Below, piece by piece: positions 6,897-14,150 of a stretch of 40,313 nt of DNA; position 1 is the first letter of the stretch; the number at the start of each line of letters is the position of its first letter. Source of the DNA: Candidatus Peribacteria bacterium (lineage in GTDB: Bacteria; Patescibacteriota; Gracilibacteria; Peribacterales; Peribacteraceae); the NCBI GenBank assembly GCA_028286915.1, contig JAQBQQ010000021.1, positions 1 through 40,313 of the forward strand. The letters run 5' to 3'. A model generated the notes under the pieces. It did no database searches. It was not told the origin of the DNA and saw only the letters and a program-made list of their open reading frames with translations. The translations under genes and the position numbers were made by a program.

Positions 6897-7889
6897 CTAA
6901 TCATCCAACTCCCCCACTAAATTCTTCTCCATGATTTCCCGCAACCGCAGCGGCTTTTTAGTTTGTCGCATGGCCCACATCAGTTTCACCATGGCGCATT
7001 CGTAGGTCATGTTTTTTCCGGAGATGACACCCAGTTCTTCCAGTGCCAGCTGACGGCGATAGCGGTGTAAATCCACGCTGCCTTTAAGTGTCTGCGATGT
7101 AAAGACAATGGGAATCCCCTGTTCGGTGAGGCCGTGCAGCCAGGGAATAAGACTGTCGGCCACCATGCCCACCCCGTAGCTGCAGACAACAATACCTTCG
7201 GGCTTGGCTTTGACGACGGCATCCAGATAGGCGTTCGGCATGCCGGGCGTAAGCGTGAGCACCACCACGTTCGCATTGAATTCCGGGCGCGTGACGAGTG
7301 TGCGCTTACGGCGAACCGTACGAATATCGTTTAGTTCCACCTCGGCACTAAAGTTCGCCAGCGGCGGACAGCGCGGCGTATCGAATGTCTGTAAAAATGA
7401 TTCATCCACTTTCTTGGCGCGGCAGCCACGGAGTACGCGCGGGCCCAATACAATACAGACTTCGGCAATATCCAACTGCGCGGCGCGAATGGCAAAGATA
7501 AGATTCATGCGGCCGTCGCCGGCCATGTCGTTAAGCGGATACGTAGCGCCCGTAAGAATGATAGGCTTACTAAGATTCTGCAACGAAAAGCTGAGTGCCG
7601 CCGCGGTGTAATGCAACGTATTCGTTCCATGCACGATGACGAATCCATCGAAGCGGTCATACAGTTCATCTATTTTCCGCGTAATATCCACCCATAGTGC
7701 CGGCGTCACATCCGCGGAGCTCAGGCTGGCCATGGAAAAAAAATCGAGCGATACTTCGCTCTGCATGGCCGGAATTTCGCGGTAAATCATACTGAGTGAT
7801 TCAATGGGTTCCACCCGACGCGTCTTTTGATTCATCACCATACCCATGCTTCCTCCCACATAAATGAGTGCTATTTTCGGACGAGCCAT
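6897..7889 (-). CDS. asparaginase-family protein with altered active-site motifs
   Basis: A 330-residue cytoplasmic member of the type I L-asparaginase/GatD-like fold, which normally hydrolyses Asn to Asp plus ammonia. The first active-site loop reads VGGSMGM where the family has TGGTIG, so the Thr nucleophile is Ser. The second reads VHGTNTL where HGTDTM is usual, so the substrate-binding Asp is Asn. The later TGATYPLNDMAGDGRMNL and RGCRAKKVDESF blocks keep the family pattern. A TATAGT box (7904-7909) lies 14 nt before the start. The fold is confident, but the reaction is uncertain because of these two changes. It is a stand-alone gene. Confidence 0.85.
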   Translation of the reverse strand: MARPKIALIYVGGSMGMVMNQKTRRVEPIESLSMIYREIPAMQSEVSLDFFSMASLSSADVTPALWVDITRKIDELYDRFDGFVIVHGTNTLHYTAAALSFSLQNLSKPIILTGATYPLNDMAGDGRMNLIFAIRAAQLDIAEVCIVLGPRVLRGCRAKKVDESFLQTFDTPRCPPLANFSAEVELNDIRTVRRKRTLVTRPEFNANVVVLTLTPGMPNAYLDAVVKAKPEGIVVCSYGVGMVADSLIPWLHGLTEQGIPIVFTSQTLKGSVDLHRYRRQLALEELGVISGKNMTYECAMVKLMWAMRQTKKPLRLREIMEKNLVGELDD

Positions 7890-7909
7890 AAAAGAATGGA
7901 AACACTATA

Positions 7910-8530
7910 AAATAATTAAACAACGGGCTGATAGATTTTTTCGTACGAATGCCCTTTGAAAAGACGAGCAAAACGTGCCATGTCTTTGATAATACCAGAA
8001 AGAGAAAGAGAAGCTATGGGAGTTATATATGGAAGAATTGTCTTTGAAGATTGAGCTATGTGACAATAGGTGGAATACTTATGGCGCTATCGCTTTCTTT
8101 TGAGCGTGAAAATATTTTCCTCTCCAGCAGACGCCGGTTCTAACTATAGCGAATTTATTCTCTTCACCACGACCTTGTTTTCCACATACAAGGCGGGTAC
8201 CCGTTTCCACGGTGGGTGTCCCGCGGAAAAAGTAACAATGGAAAAGTGCCGTATCTTTTTGGAAACGGGTGCGTTTTCTTTGGTACTTTCTTTGTCGGGG
8301 CAGACAAAGAAAGTACGAACGAGGGAAGATTAATTATATGAAAGAATGACCAAGACCACATTTCGACCCCACAGGGGGCCCTTTGGGTCAGGCTCAATGT
8401 GACAAGGTAAATATGACTACTTTCGCTGAAGCGCTGCATTCCACAAAATTAACAAGTGAGCTTTGCGCCCCAAACTGAAATATGAAAATCAAACACCTTC
8501 ATTATCAATAATGAATTATTCTCACAGATA
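7910..8530. other. gene-free region with one strong hairpin repeat
   Basis: No ORF with protein-like composition is visible on either strand. The notable element is a perfect 14-bp hairpin at 8283-8316 (GTACTTTCTTTGTC with GACAAAGAAAGTAC, loop GGGGCA). It resembles the REP-like CTTTCTTTG...CAAAGAAAG elements found in many bacteria. The rest is moderately AT-rich with no recognisable RNA gene. Confidence 0.5.
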
Positions 8531-8575
8531 CTAAAAATCCCCGCATCAATGGCTGAAAATCAGATTGATGCGGGG
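8531..8575 (-). terminator. intrinsic terminator of the minus-strand RNA unit
   Basis: A perfect 12-bp stem (8539-8550 with 8564-8575) is followed on the minus strand by ATTTTTAG. It faces the 8.6-9.0 kb unit and has no T-run on the plus strand. Confidence 0.8.
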
Positions 8576-9025
8576 AAGTGCTTTCTCGACCGCGGGGGCC
8601 AAGAGTGAGCAGTGTGCAGTCCGACAACTACTGCATACTCCCTACCCTTTTGCACGGTTATGGAGACGTGCTCTCGTGTGTATGTGTGTGGGTAACCCGA
8701 ATGCTCGGGTATCGGCTCTTGTGATTGACCCCACAAAAAGGGCGGTGTGTGTTGGTATTCTTCTCTTTCGTCTGCCATACGGCTCTGCATGACAGTGTCA
8801 TGGGCATATGGTGTAAAAAGAAAAGCGAGGGGTGAATCCCTACCCGGACGAGCCCTGGCCGACGCGAGACAAAAGCCTGCGAAAGCCGGGCAACAAAACA
8901 GGAGGGAACCTCTAGGGTGCGTGTTGGGCGCGGTAGAGGCAGGGAGGAGGAAAGGAGGAGGGAATTCCTCGCTTCTTTCTCCCTGCCATATGGAGTATCA
9001 CTGCGGTGGTTTCCAATGAGCAAAT
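8539..9025 (-). ncRNA. candidate structured non-coding RNA, about 490 nt
   Basis: A promoter (9032-9060) and an intrinsic terminator (8531-8575) on the minus strand bracket about 490 nt without a credible protein; the ORFs inside are low-complexity and have no start signals. Several local helices can be seen on the minus strand: GGCAGGGAG with CTCCCTGCC (9 bp), CATGAC with GTCATG, ACCCGA with TCGGGT around GCAT, GCAGT with ACTGC, and CTCTA with TAGAG. I looked for the RNase P P4 motif, a tmRNA tag and T-arm, and the SRP Alu/S core and found none. It may be a divergent housekeeping RNA or a lineage-specific RNA. Confidence 0.5.
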
Positions 9026-9031
9026 CCAAAT

Positions 9032-9060
9032 ATGATAGCACAAAAACTTACCGTGCGCAA
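9032..9060 (-). promoter_or_regulatory. promoter of the candidate RNA; divergent -10 towards gmk
   Basis: On the minus strand TTGCGC (9055-9060), a 17-nt spacer and TGC-TATCAT (extended -10, 9032-9037) form a good promoter. The same box reads TATGAT on the plus strand and may serve guanylate kinase. Confidence 0.6.
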
Positions 9061-9081
9061 TGGGCAGAGATAGGCTAACCT

Positions 9082-9708
9082 ATGGAGGCAATGACGCAAA
9101 CCGAGCCCAAACCCGGCAAATTGGTGTTAATTATCGGTCCGAGCGGTGTGGGGAAAAGTGTCATTCTGCTGCGCCTCAAGGAGCGTCACTCGGAATTACA
9201 TTTCCCGCGCAGCGCCACCACGCGGGCACGCCGGCCGCGCGAAGGAAACAGCCTGTATTGTTTTACAACCGATGATGAATTCGATGATCTCATAGCCCGG
9301 GAAAAATTACTGGAGTGGGCATACGTTCATGGCGGCGCCCGCTACGGCACGCTTGTTGATGAAATTATTCCATTTGTTCAGGATGGAAAAATCGTTATCC
9401 GCGAAGTGGATGTGCAGGGTTTCGACAGCATTCGTCATCATCACTTATTTGCCGGTGCCAACCCGCTCTTTGCGCTGCAGTCCATTTTCATTCTGCCGGA
9501 AAATGAAGAGCAGCTCATAAAACATATTACCAAGCGCGCACCGATAGCCAAAGAAGAATTGGAACGCCGTATGGACAGCATGCGGACAGAACTGGCTTAC
9601 GCGAATTTGTGTGACAGGCAGATTATTAATAAAGAAGGAAAAATTGATGACACGTACAGACAGGTGGAAGGATTAATTTTTGATGAGACGAAGATCCCAA
9701 AAATATGA
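9082..9708 (+). CDS. gmk: guanylate kinase
   Basis: The product phosphorylates GMP to GDP with ATP in the cytoplasm. It has about 208 residues, the usual size. The P-loop GPSGVGKS is near residue 18, followed by the GMP-binding block SATTRARRPREGN, the region EVDVQGFDSIR where the family has a DxxGA-type metal and GMP loop, and the lid helix KRAPIAKEELERRM. YCF replaces the more common YxF pattern after the GMP loop. Two in-frame ATGs (9082 and 9091) are possible; GGAGG lies between them but too close to serve the second well. It is transcribed away from the candidate RNA at 8.5-9.0 kb. Confidence 0.9.
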   Translation: MEAMTQTEPKPGKLVLIIGPSGVGKSVILLRLKERHSELHFPRSATTRARRPREGNSLYCFTTDDEFDDLIAREKLLEWAYVHGGARYGTLVDEIIPFVQDGKIVIREVDVQGFDSIRHHHLFAGANPLFALQSIFILPENEEQLIKHITKRAPIAKEELERRMDSMRTELAYANLCDRQIINKEGKIDDTYRQVEGLIFDETKIPKI

Positions 9709-9960
9709 AATACCAAATAAGCCCCACATAAAACCCAAAGTTTTACAGTAAGTACATTTAAAAGCGCTTTTCCATTCGCCGGACGTTATGTGGCGCTTCA
9801 TCAGCCTTTGTCCGCCAGGGCGACTGCACCAAACGAATTCTTCTTGGGATTTTTTCTTCATGACATAAACTTCTATTCACACAAAGCATTCTCTTTGCCT
9901 CCGGAAAAAAGCTCTCGTACATTACACCGAGTATTCTCTTTTTATTCTTTCTTTTTTTGT

Positions 9961-11121
9961 ATGCATTCTTCTTTTTCGCGCGGCACCGCAGCTCTGGCTG
10001 CCGGTATTGCCGTTCTTTCTTTATCCGTGACATCCATGGCCTTTGCCGAAGACGGTGGAACATCTTCCAGCGTGTCTTCTTCCGCAGCTGCTACATGTAA
10101 AACAGCAATGGACACCATCCGCAGTACAACGACAGATGGAACAGATGCCCGCAAAGCCGCTATTACCGAATGGCTGAAAGTATGTCAGTCCGGCCTGCCG
10201 CCTATGCGCATGCCGCCACCGACAGATAAGCCAACTGCACCAACGCAGCCAATGGCTCTGCCAAGCTGTGATGATATGTTGAAGTATCTTACGAACATGA
10301 AGGACAGCGGCAAAACCGGTGAAGATTTTACGCGCGGCATGAAGGCGTACCAGGAAAGGTGTATTAATATTACAAGCGGCGATTCCTCTTCCTCATCTGG
10401 TCCCGCGCCAACCACTCCTTCGTTTAACGGCGACCCTTGTACGTACGTACAAAAAATTATAGACCAGCTTACTGCTTCTCTGGCTAAAGAACCGGGTTCC
10501 AAAGGCCTGCAAAGCCAGCTGGATCTGGCGCAGAAAAAACTGGCCACCTGCGGCACGCAAACAACAGGCGGCAACTCAAAGAAGGAAGATCGCCCAAGGC
10601 CGATGAATACCGCGGGCACGGACGACACGAATATGAGTGATACCAAAAAGCCTATGCCGCCTATGGCCGGCAACTGTGATCAGCTAAAGAGAATATATGA
10701 AGAATTGTCCGCAAAAATGGCAACCGAAACAACCGATACCATGACCAAGCGCATGACCGAACTAAAAAGTAAAATGGCACGCTGCGCTGCCGGTCCAGAT
10801 GCCTCGCAGGCAAATCAGGCTACTTCCGATAACGCCGTAAGCGTTGCCTGCACCAAGAAGGGGGCACTGATTACCTGCGACGATGGTTTTGTCCTGGACT
10901 TGCGGAAAATGATGCGCCCGATGCCTGCCCAGAATCAAAATGATTCCACCAGCTCCATGCCGGCCACCGACATGCCTGCTACGGAAGTATCACCTGCTGA
11001 TATGACCGTTACACCTGCCACGGGTGATGCCACCAAAACAGACGACAGCAATGCGCCCGGCTCACGGCAGAAAGGAAAGTTTCTAAAAAAAGTATCCGGT
11101 CGACCGCCAAGAAATCGTTAA
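9961..11121 (+). CDS. secreted protein with four Cys-bounded helical hairpin repeats
   Basis: A 386-residue exported protein. The ATG at 9961 is chosen because it opens a clear signal peptide (ALAAGIAVLSLSVTSMAFA, then AEDGG); the frame is open further upstream but without signal. Four modules each begin and end with Cys and are helical between: CKTAMDTIRS...EWLKVC (30 residues), CDDMLKYLTN...AYQERC (32), CTYVQKIIDQ...KKLATC (38) and CDQLKRIYEE...SKMARC (37). Linkers are rich in Pro, Ser and Thr. A disulfide within each module would staple a helical hairpin. The C-terminus is basic (KKVSGRPPRNR). No known domain is recognised. Its 3' end is duplicated near 12.0 kb. Confidence 0.75.
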   Translation: MHSSFSRGTAALAAGIAVLSLSVTSMAFAEDGGTSSSVSSSAAATCKTAMDTIRSTTTDGTDARKAAITEWLKVCQSGLPPMRMPPPTDKPTAPTQPMALPSCDDMLKYLTNMKDSGKTGEDFTRGMKAYQERCINITSGDSSSSSGPAPTTPSFNGDPCTYVQKIIDQLTASLAKEPGSKGLQSQLDLAQKKLATCGTQTTGGNSKKEDRPRPMNTAGTDDTNMSDTKKPMPPMAGNCDQLKRIYEELSAKMATETTDTMTKRMTELKSKMARCAAGPDASQANQATSDNAVSVACTKKGALITCDDGFVLDLRKMMRPMPAQNQNDSTSSMPATDMPATEVSPADMTVTPATGDATKTDDSNAPGSRQKGKFLKKVSGRPPRNR

Positions 11122-11137
11122 ATCAGTAGTAACTATA
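11035..11137. repeat. 103-nt direct repeat, copy 1 (tail of the secreted-protein gene)
   Basis: Covers the last 28 codons, the stop and 16 nt beyond of the 9961-11121 gene. It recurs at 12006-12108 with 7 differences, about 93% identity. Confidence 0.9.
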
Positions 11138-11140
11138 CAA

Positions 11141-11168
11141 ACGGCATGCCGGAAGGTGTGCCGTTTTT
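11141..11168 (+). terminator. intrinsic terminator of the secreted-protein gene
   Basis: ACGGCA and TGCCGT arms are followed by TTTT, 20 nt after the stop codon. This terminator is absent from the duplicated tail at 12.0 kb. Confidence 0.7.
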
Positions 11169-11180
11169 GAGTTCATAATA

Positions 11181-11216
11181 AAAGCCCGGCTATTCCTTGT
11201 GGGAATGCCGGGCTTT
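11181..11216 (-). terminator. intrinsic terminator of the NUDIX gene
   Basis: AAAGCCCGGC (11181-11190) pairs with GCCGGGCTTT (11207-11216), extended by ATTCC/GGAAT inside. On the minus strand the stem runs into TTTTATTAT. Confidence 0.85.
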
Positions 11217-11234
11217 CTTCACATCGCGGGAGCC

Positions 11235-11873
11235 TTACTTGGGCTCCATCTTCCCTGTGGGGGAATACGGGTCCAGGCGCGGGTACTTCTTCTGCCCTTC
11301 GACGGTCTCGTCGATGAGGAAGCATCCGTCGTCGGAAACGAACACACCTTCGATGGGCAGATACTCCTCCGGCGCCTCATTGGGACCCAAGATGGGATCT
11401 TCCAGAAGCGAGAGGCCGTCCCAGACCATGCGGCCCGTTCGTCCGAGTCGGTCGGTGGGGCCAACGAGAGTGAGCGGCACATCCTGGAAGCCGGTTGTCA
11501 TACTAATGCCATCGACATACTCCTTGTGCCGGACCCTAAAGAACCCCTGCTTAAGCTCCGTGGCATTCGCATACCAATGCTGCTTCGCCTCCGAAGTGGA
11601 GACGAGCTGGCCACCGATGACTCGACAAGCATAGGCCACAGCCGTGTCATCATTGAAGACGTGCGGCGGGCCGACCTGTTCCAGCACTTCGATTTCGAGG
11701 CCGGTTTCTTCCCAAACTTCTCGAGCGAGTGCGTCATGGTCAGACTCGCCCTCCTCCACCCGACCACCGGGCAGATTCCATCCCTTCCCATCCTGCCGCT
11801 CCGAGACGAGAACGCTCCTCTTAGCCAGGATAAGCGCGAACACGCCACGGGTCTTCTTCGGTGCATCAGACAT
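11235..11873 (-). CDS. NUDIX hydrolase (stand-alone cassette)
   Basis: A 212-residue protein whose Nudix box GRVEEGESDHDALAREVWEE plus TGL fits the Gx5Ex7REUxEExGU pattern, preceded by GKGWNLPG. It should hydrolyse a nucleoside diphosphate linked to another moiety; the substrate is unknown. The C-terminal 90 residues are outside the Nudix fold. The ATG at 11873 is chosen for its SD site (GGAGAAGG just upstream); the longer frame to 11927 would start within the leader hairpin. The gene has its own promoter (11933-11961), a leader hairpin (11909-11928) and a terminator, and lies between copies of the tails of its two convergent neighbours. Codon use differs from resident genes. Confidence 0.88.
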   Translation of the reverse strand: MSDAPKKTRGVFALILAKRSVLVSERQDGKGWNLPGGRVEEGESDHDALAREVWEETGLEIEVLEQVGPPHVFNDDTAVAYACRVIGGQLVSTSEAKQHWYANATELKQGFFRVRHKEYVDGISMTTGFQDVPLTLVGPTDRLGRTGRMVWDGLSLLEDPILGPNEAPEEYLPIEGVFVSDDGCFLIDETVEGQKKYPRLDPYSPTGKMEPK

Positions 11874-11908
11874 GATCCTTCTCCTTGCCCTTGATGTGAA
11901 GTCTTCCC

Positions 11909-11928
11909 ATTGCCAATGCAATGGCAAT
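11909..11928 (-). promoter_or_regulatory. leader hairpin of the NUDIX gene
   Basis: ATTGCCA (11909-11915) and TGGCAAT (11922-11928) form a 7-bp stem with a 6-nt loop between the promoter and the SD site. Confidence 0.55.
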
Positions 11929-11932
11929 TAAG

Positions 11933-11961
11933 ATATTACTATAATAATATATCTTTGTCCA
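11933..11961 (-). promoter_or_regulatory. promoter of the NUDIX gene
   Basis: TGGACA (11956-11961 on the minus strand), a 17-nt spacer and TAATAT (11933-11938). It begins directly after the duplicated acetyltransferase tail. Confidence 0.6.
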
Positions 11962-11967
11962 GTATTC

Positions 11968-12005
11968 TCAAAACCGTCTCTCCATAACCAACTGCTCACT
12001 CTCCT
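11968..12005 (-). pseudogene. duplicated tail of the GNAT acetyltransferase gene
   Basis: Positions 11970-12001 are identical to 13136-13167, the last codons of the acetyltransferase (SEQLVMERRF). Here the stop reads TGA instead of TAA. The fragment is fused at about 12005 to a fragment of the secreted-protein gene. Confidence 0.85.
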
Positions 12006-12108
12006 AAAACAGACGACAGCAATGCACCCGGCTCACGGCAGAAAGGAAAGTTGGTAAAAAAAGTATCCGGCCGGCCGACAAGAAATCGTTAAATCAGTAG
12101 TAATTATA
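12006..12108 (+). pseudogene. duplicated tail of the secreted Cys-repeat protein gene
   Basis: A 103-nt second copy of 11035-11137. It still encodes KTDDSNAPGSRQ, then KGKLVKKVSGRPTRNR and a stop, with only conservative changes (FL to LV, P to T), so it probably derives from a functional allele. It has no start and no upstream gene body. Confidence 0.85.
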
Positions 12109-12128
12109 AAAAAAATTATGCAAAAAAA

Positions 12129-12155
12129 GACCCGCGCGTTTGGAACGCGCGGGTC
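12129..12155 (-). terminator. intrinsic terminator of the 12.2-13.0 kb gene
   Basis: Perfect 12-bp GC-rich stem (12129-12140 with 12144-12155) with a 3-nt loop, followed on the minus strand by a run of seven T. Confidence 0.9.
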
Positions 12156-12171
12156 GGACAGCTCTTAGACA

Positions 12172-13044
12172 TTAACCGAGACGAGACTTGCGAATACGAT
12201 TCACCGTACCCGCAACTTCCCGCATGAAAGTTTCGATTGGCAGATCCGGAGCCGCATGCCCGAACGTCTCCACGGTATGACCATGGGATTCGAGCAGCAT
12301 CCAGAACGCTTCATCCTGGGCCATGCCGTATGGCGCGCCGGAAGACAGGAGATGATGGCCGGGCGTCGGATTGCCCTGGAGCCATTCAAGAATAGTATCC
12401 TCAGTCGAAGGCCGAACTGGTGAATCGCCTTCTTTCAAGGGCGGCTTCATGGGAGCATCGACGAAGGTGACGGGGATCGCTCGCAATTCCTGGTCGAACG
12501 GAGCAAGGTGCCACAGCGCTTCCATCATCTGCAGCTCAGTCTGGAGATCTCGATCATAATGCCTATCCGCCTCATCAGCAGTCACTTCGCAATCAAAGAC
12601 TTCTTCGACGAGCGAGATCATGGCATTAGGACTTTCTCTATCCTTCAGAAGTGGCCGTTTGCCGCCATGGACCACCGTCTGGTTCCATCGGACGCCGCTC
12701 TTCCAGACGGTATTGAGATCCTTGAGCCGTGCCAAGGCACGGGGCAGGAGTGCTCCCGGCCAATCGGCGTACTCGGCGGCCCAGCAGCGCGGGATGCTGC
12801 AGTCGATAAAGCCGCAGAGCCGGAGGTGAAGCCGGATGCGGTCAGCCGGACACATGACTGCGCTGGCCTCAAGCTCCCATCGCTCGAGTGGCTTGCCGTC
12901 GGGCCCTTTCTGGAAGAAGCGGGCCTGGAGCGCGGCGTCGATACTGATGAGATCATTGCCAGGAACTTGCACGTCCCGCAGGAACTGTGCGAAAGCCTTG
13001 GTCGGACCATTATCGGTTGTAAAGAGCAAAGTGGAGCGACGCAT
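12172..13044 (-). CDS. uncharacterised protein (stand-alone cassette)
   Basis: A 290-residue soluble protein starting MRRSTLLFTTDNGPTKAF. The ATG at 13044 has a good SD site (AGAGGT, 5 nt spacing). The early segment (STLLFTTDNG) and the late segment GHHLLSSGAPYGMAQDEAFW, followed by VETFGHAAPD, suggest an alpha/beta Rossmann-like protein; the latter recalls hypothetical CPR proteins with a YdcF-like pattern, but I cannot name the family. It has its own TTGACT-17-AATAAT promoter and a very strong terminator. Like the NUDIX gene, it sits between the tail of the secreted-protein gene and the tail of the acetyltransferase gene. Codons are C/G-ending and unlike the flanking resident genes. Confidence 0.75.
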   Translation of the reverse strand: MRRSTLLFTTDNGPTKAFAQFLRDVQVPGNDLISIDAALQARFFQKGPDGKPLERWELEASAVMCPADRIRLHLRLCGFIDCSIPRCWAAEYADWPGALLPRALARLKDLNTVWKSGVRWNQTVVHGGKRPLLKDRESPNAMISLVEEVFDCEVTADEADRHYDRDLQTELQMMEALWHLAPFDQELRAIPVTFVDAPMKPPLKEGDSPVRPSTEDTILEWLQGNPTPGHHLLSSGAPYGMAQDEAFWMLLESHGHTVETFGHAAPDLPIETFMREVAGTVNRIRKSRLG

Positions 13045-13098
13045 CGGAGACCTCTTTCTTGCTGTGAAGTATCTGAAACAAAAGAACCACTAACTACC

Positions 13099-13127
13099 AT
13101 TATTAACTAATAACTTAATTTAGTCAA
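13099..13127 (-). promoter_or_regulatory. promoter of the 12.2-13.0 kb gene
   Basis: TTGACT (13122-13127 on the minus strand), a 17-nt spacer and AATAAT (13099-13104). It starts only 7 nt beyond the stop codon of the acetyltransferase gene. Confidence 0.6.
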
Positions 13128-13133
13128 TGCATC

Positions 13134-13655
13134 TTAAAACCGTCTCTCCATAACCAACTGCTCACTCCCCTGCCCTGTTCGGTCCGGATTTATAGACTTT
13201 TCAGTAACTACAAACCCGGTTTTCACATACGCCTTCTGCGCCCGCTCGTGAACGGCGTTAACCAGCAGCCAGACACAAGGCACATGCAATATATCTCGCG
13301 CGTACTCAGTCATCAGTTGCACCGCTTCCGTTCCGTAACCTTTTCCCCATTCTTCCTTTTCGCCTATAAGTAAACCAACCTCCACGCCTTCCCTGTGTGC
13401 ATGCCTGGGCTTGGGATTTTTCATGTGAATACCGCAACTGCCAATTGGCTGCGCAGTTTTATGGAGCACGATAGTAAACTGAACCAGATTCGGGTCTGCC
13501 AATGCTGTCTCCAGCCAGATTTTTTCTTCTTCATACGTAAACGTACGGTTCACAACATGCCGCATCACCTCTTCATCCGCCGCCCACTTGGCCATCAGCG
13601 GCAAATCATCCATGGTGGAAAGCCGGAGCATGATATGTAATCCCGTACATTCCAT
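13134..13655 (-). CDS. GNAT-family N-acetyltransferase (RimJ/RimL type)
   Basis: A 173-residue acetyl-CoA-dependent acetyltransferase. The LRLSTMDDLPLMAKW opening, the substrate strand QFTIVLHKTAQPIGSCGI and the acetyl-CoA loop EEWGKGYGTEAVQLM are typical of the RimJ/RimL branch; the substrate is unknown. An alternative start is the ATG at 13631 (MLRLSTMDD), which places the fold at the very N-terminus and may be the true one. It is divergent from the PHA-system-like gene and convergent with the secreted Cys-repeat gene. Its 3' end was duplicated into the locus near 12.0 kb. Codon use is like the resident genes. Confidence 0.88.
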   Translation of the reverse strand: MECTGLHIMLRLSTMDDLPLMAKWAADEEVMRHVVNRTFTYEEEKIWLETALADPNLVQFTIVLHKTAQPIGSCGIHMKNPKPRHAHREGVEVGLLIGEKEEWGKGYGTEAVQLMTEYARDILHVPCVWLLVNAVHERAQKAYVKTGFVVTEKSINPDRTGQGSEQLVMERRF

Positions 13656-13737
13656 ATTAATAGTGTGGCTTTATTTTTTGCTTTGTCCAATCATAGACAG
13701 GTGCCGTAACCGTCTTATGGGTATTCCCTCCTTTCCC

Positions 13738-14040
13738 ATGCCAAACCTGCACTTCACTATTCCGCATCCGCTTTCGGAGCAAGAAGCACTTACGCGCATT
13801 AAAAGTTTGCTGGAAGAATTAAAAAAAGAATTTGGCGGCAAGATGACAAACCTGCAAGAAAAATGGCAGGGCAATACCGATGCCTTCAGTTTTACGGTTA
13901 TGGGTTTTGATGTGTCGGGCACGCTGATTGTTCGTGACAAAGAAGTGGAGCTACAAGGTTCTCTGCCTTTGGCGGCGCTGCCGTTTAAAGGGAAGATTGA
14001 AGAAACCATACGGAAAGAGGCGCAGAAAGTATTGAAATAA
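13738..14040 (+). CDS. polyhydroxyalkanoic-acid-system family protein
   Basis: About 100 residues beginning MPNLHFTIPHPLSEQEAL. The arrangement (a short strand, the helix SEQEALTRIKSLLEELKKEF, a WQGN turn, an FSFTVMGFDVSGTLIV strand pair and a C-terminal helix KIEETIRKEAQKVL) fits the small alpha/beta PHA_gran_rgn family (PF09650). The family name comes from PHA granule clusters, but no PHA gene is present here, so a storage-granule role is not supported. The frame is open upstream to 13588, overlapping the divergent gene, so the ATG at 13738 is preferred. Confidence 0.7.
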   Translation: MPNLHFTIPHPLSEQEALTRIKSLLEELKKEFGGKMTNLQEKWQGNTDAFSFTVMGFDVSGTLIVRDKEVELQGSLPLAALPFKGKIEETIRKEAQKVLK

Positions 14041-14150
14041 ATTAAATAGTTAGAGCTATATGCAGTTTATAAGTCTATTTTAGCCATAAATATGAATTTG
14101 CTTTTTTATTAAAATGTGATATTTTATGTAAAGTAACCGCTTAAACACTC

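Noticed and set aside
8164-8439. Minus-strand 91-codon ORF in the 7.9-8.5 kb spacer
   Set aside because: It reads through the perfect 14-bp hairpin repeat and has no protein-like features.
8740-8800. Group II intron domain V similarity (AGAGCCGTATG and GAAA on the minus strand)
   Set aside because: The matching 3' strand (GTACGGTT-type) is missing, no intron-encoded protein is near, and the position within the unit is wrong.
8658-9041. 127-codon minus-strand ORF inside the candidate RNA unit
   Set aside because: The translation is Ser/Arg/His-rich with runs such as THTHTHES, shows no domain or start signal, and follows from the pyrimidine-rich structured sequence.
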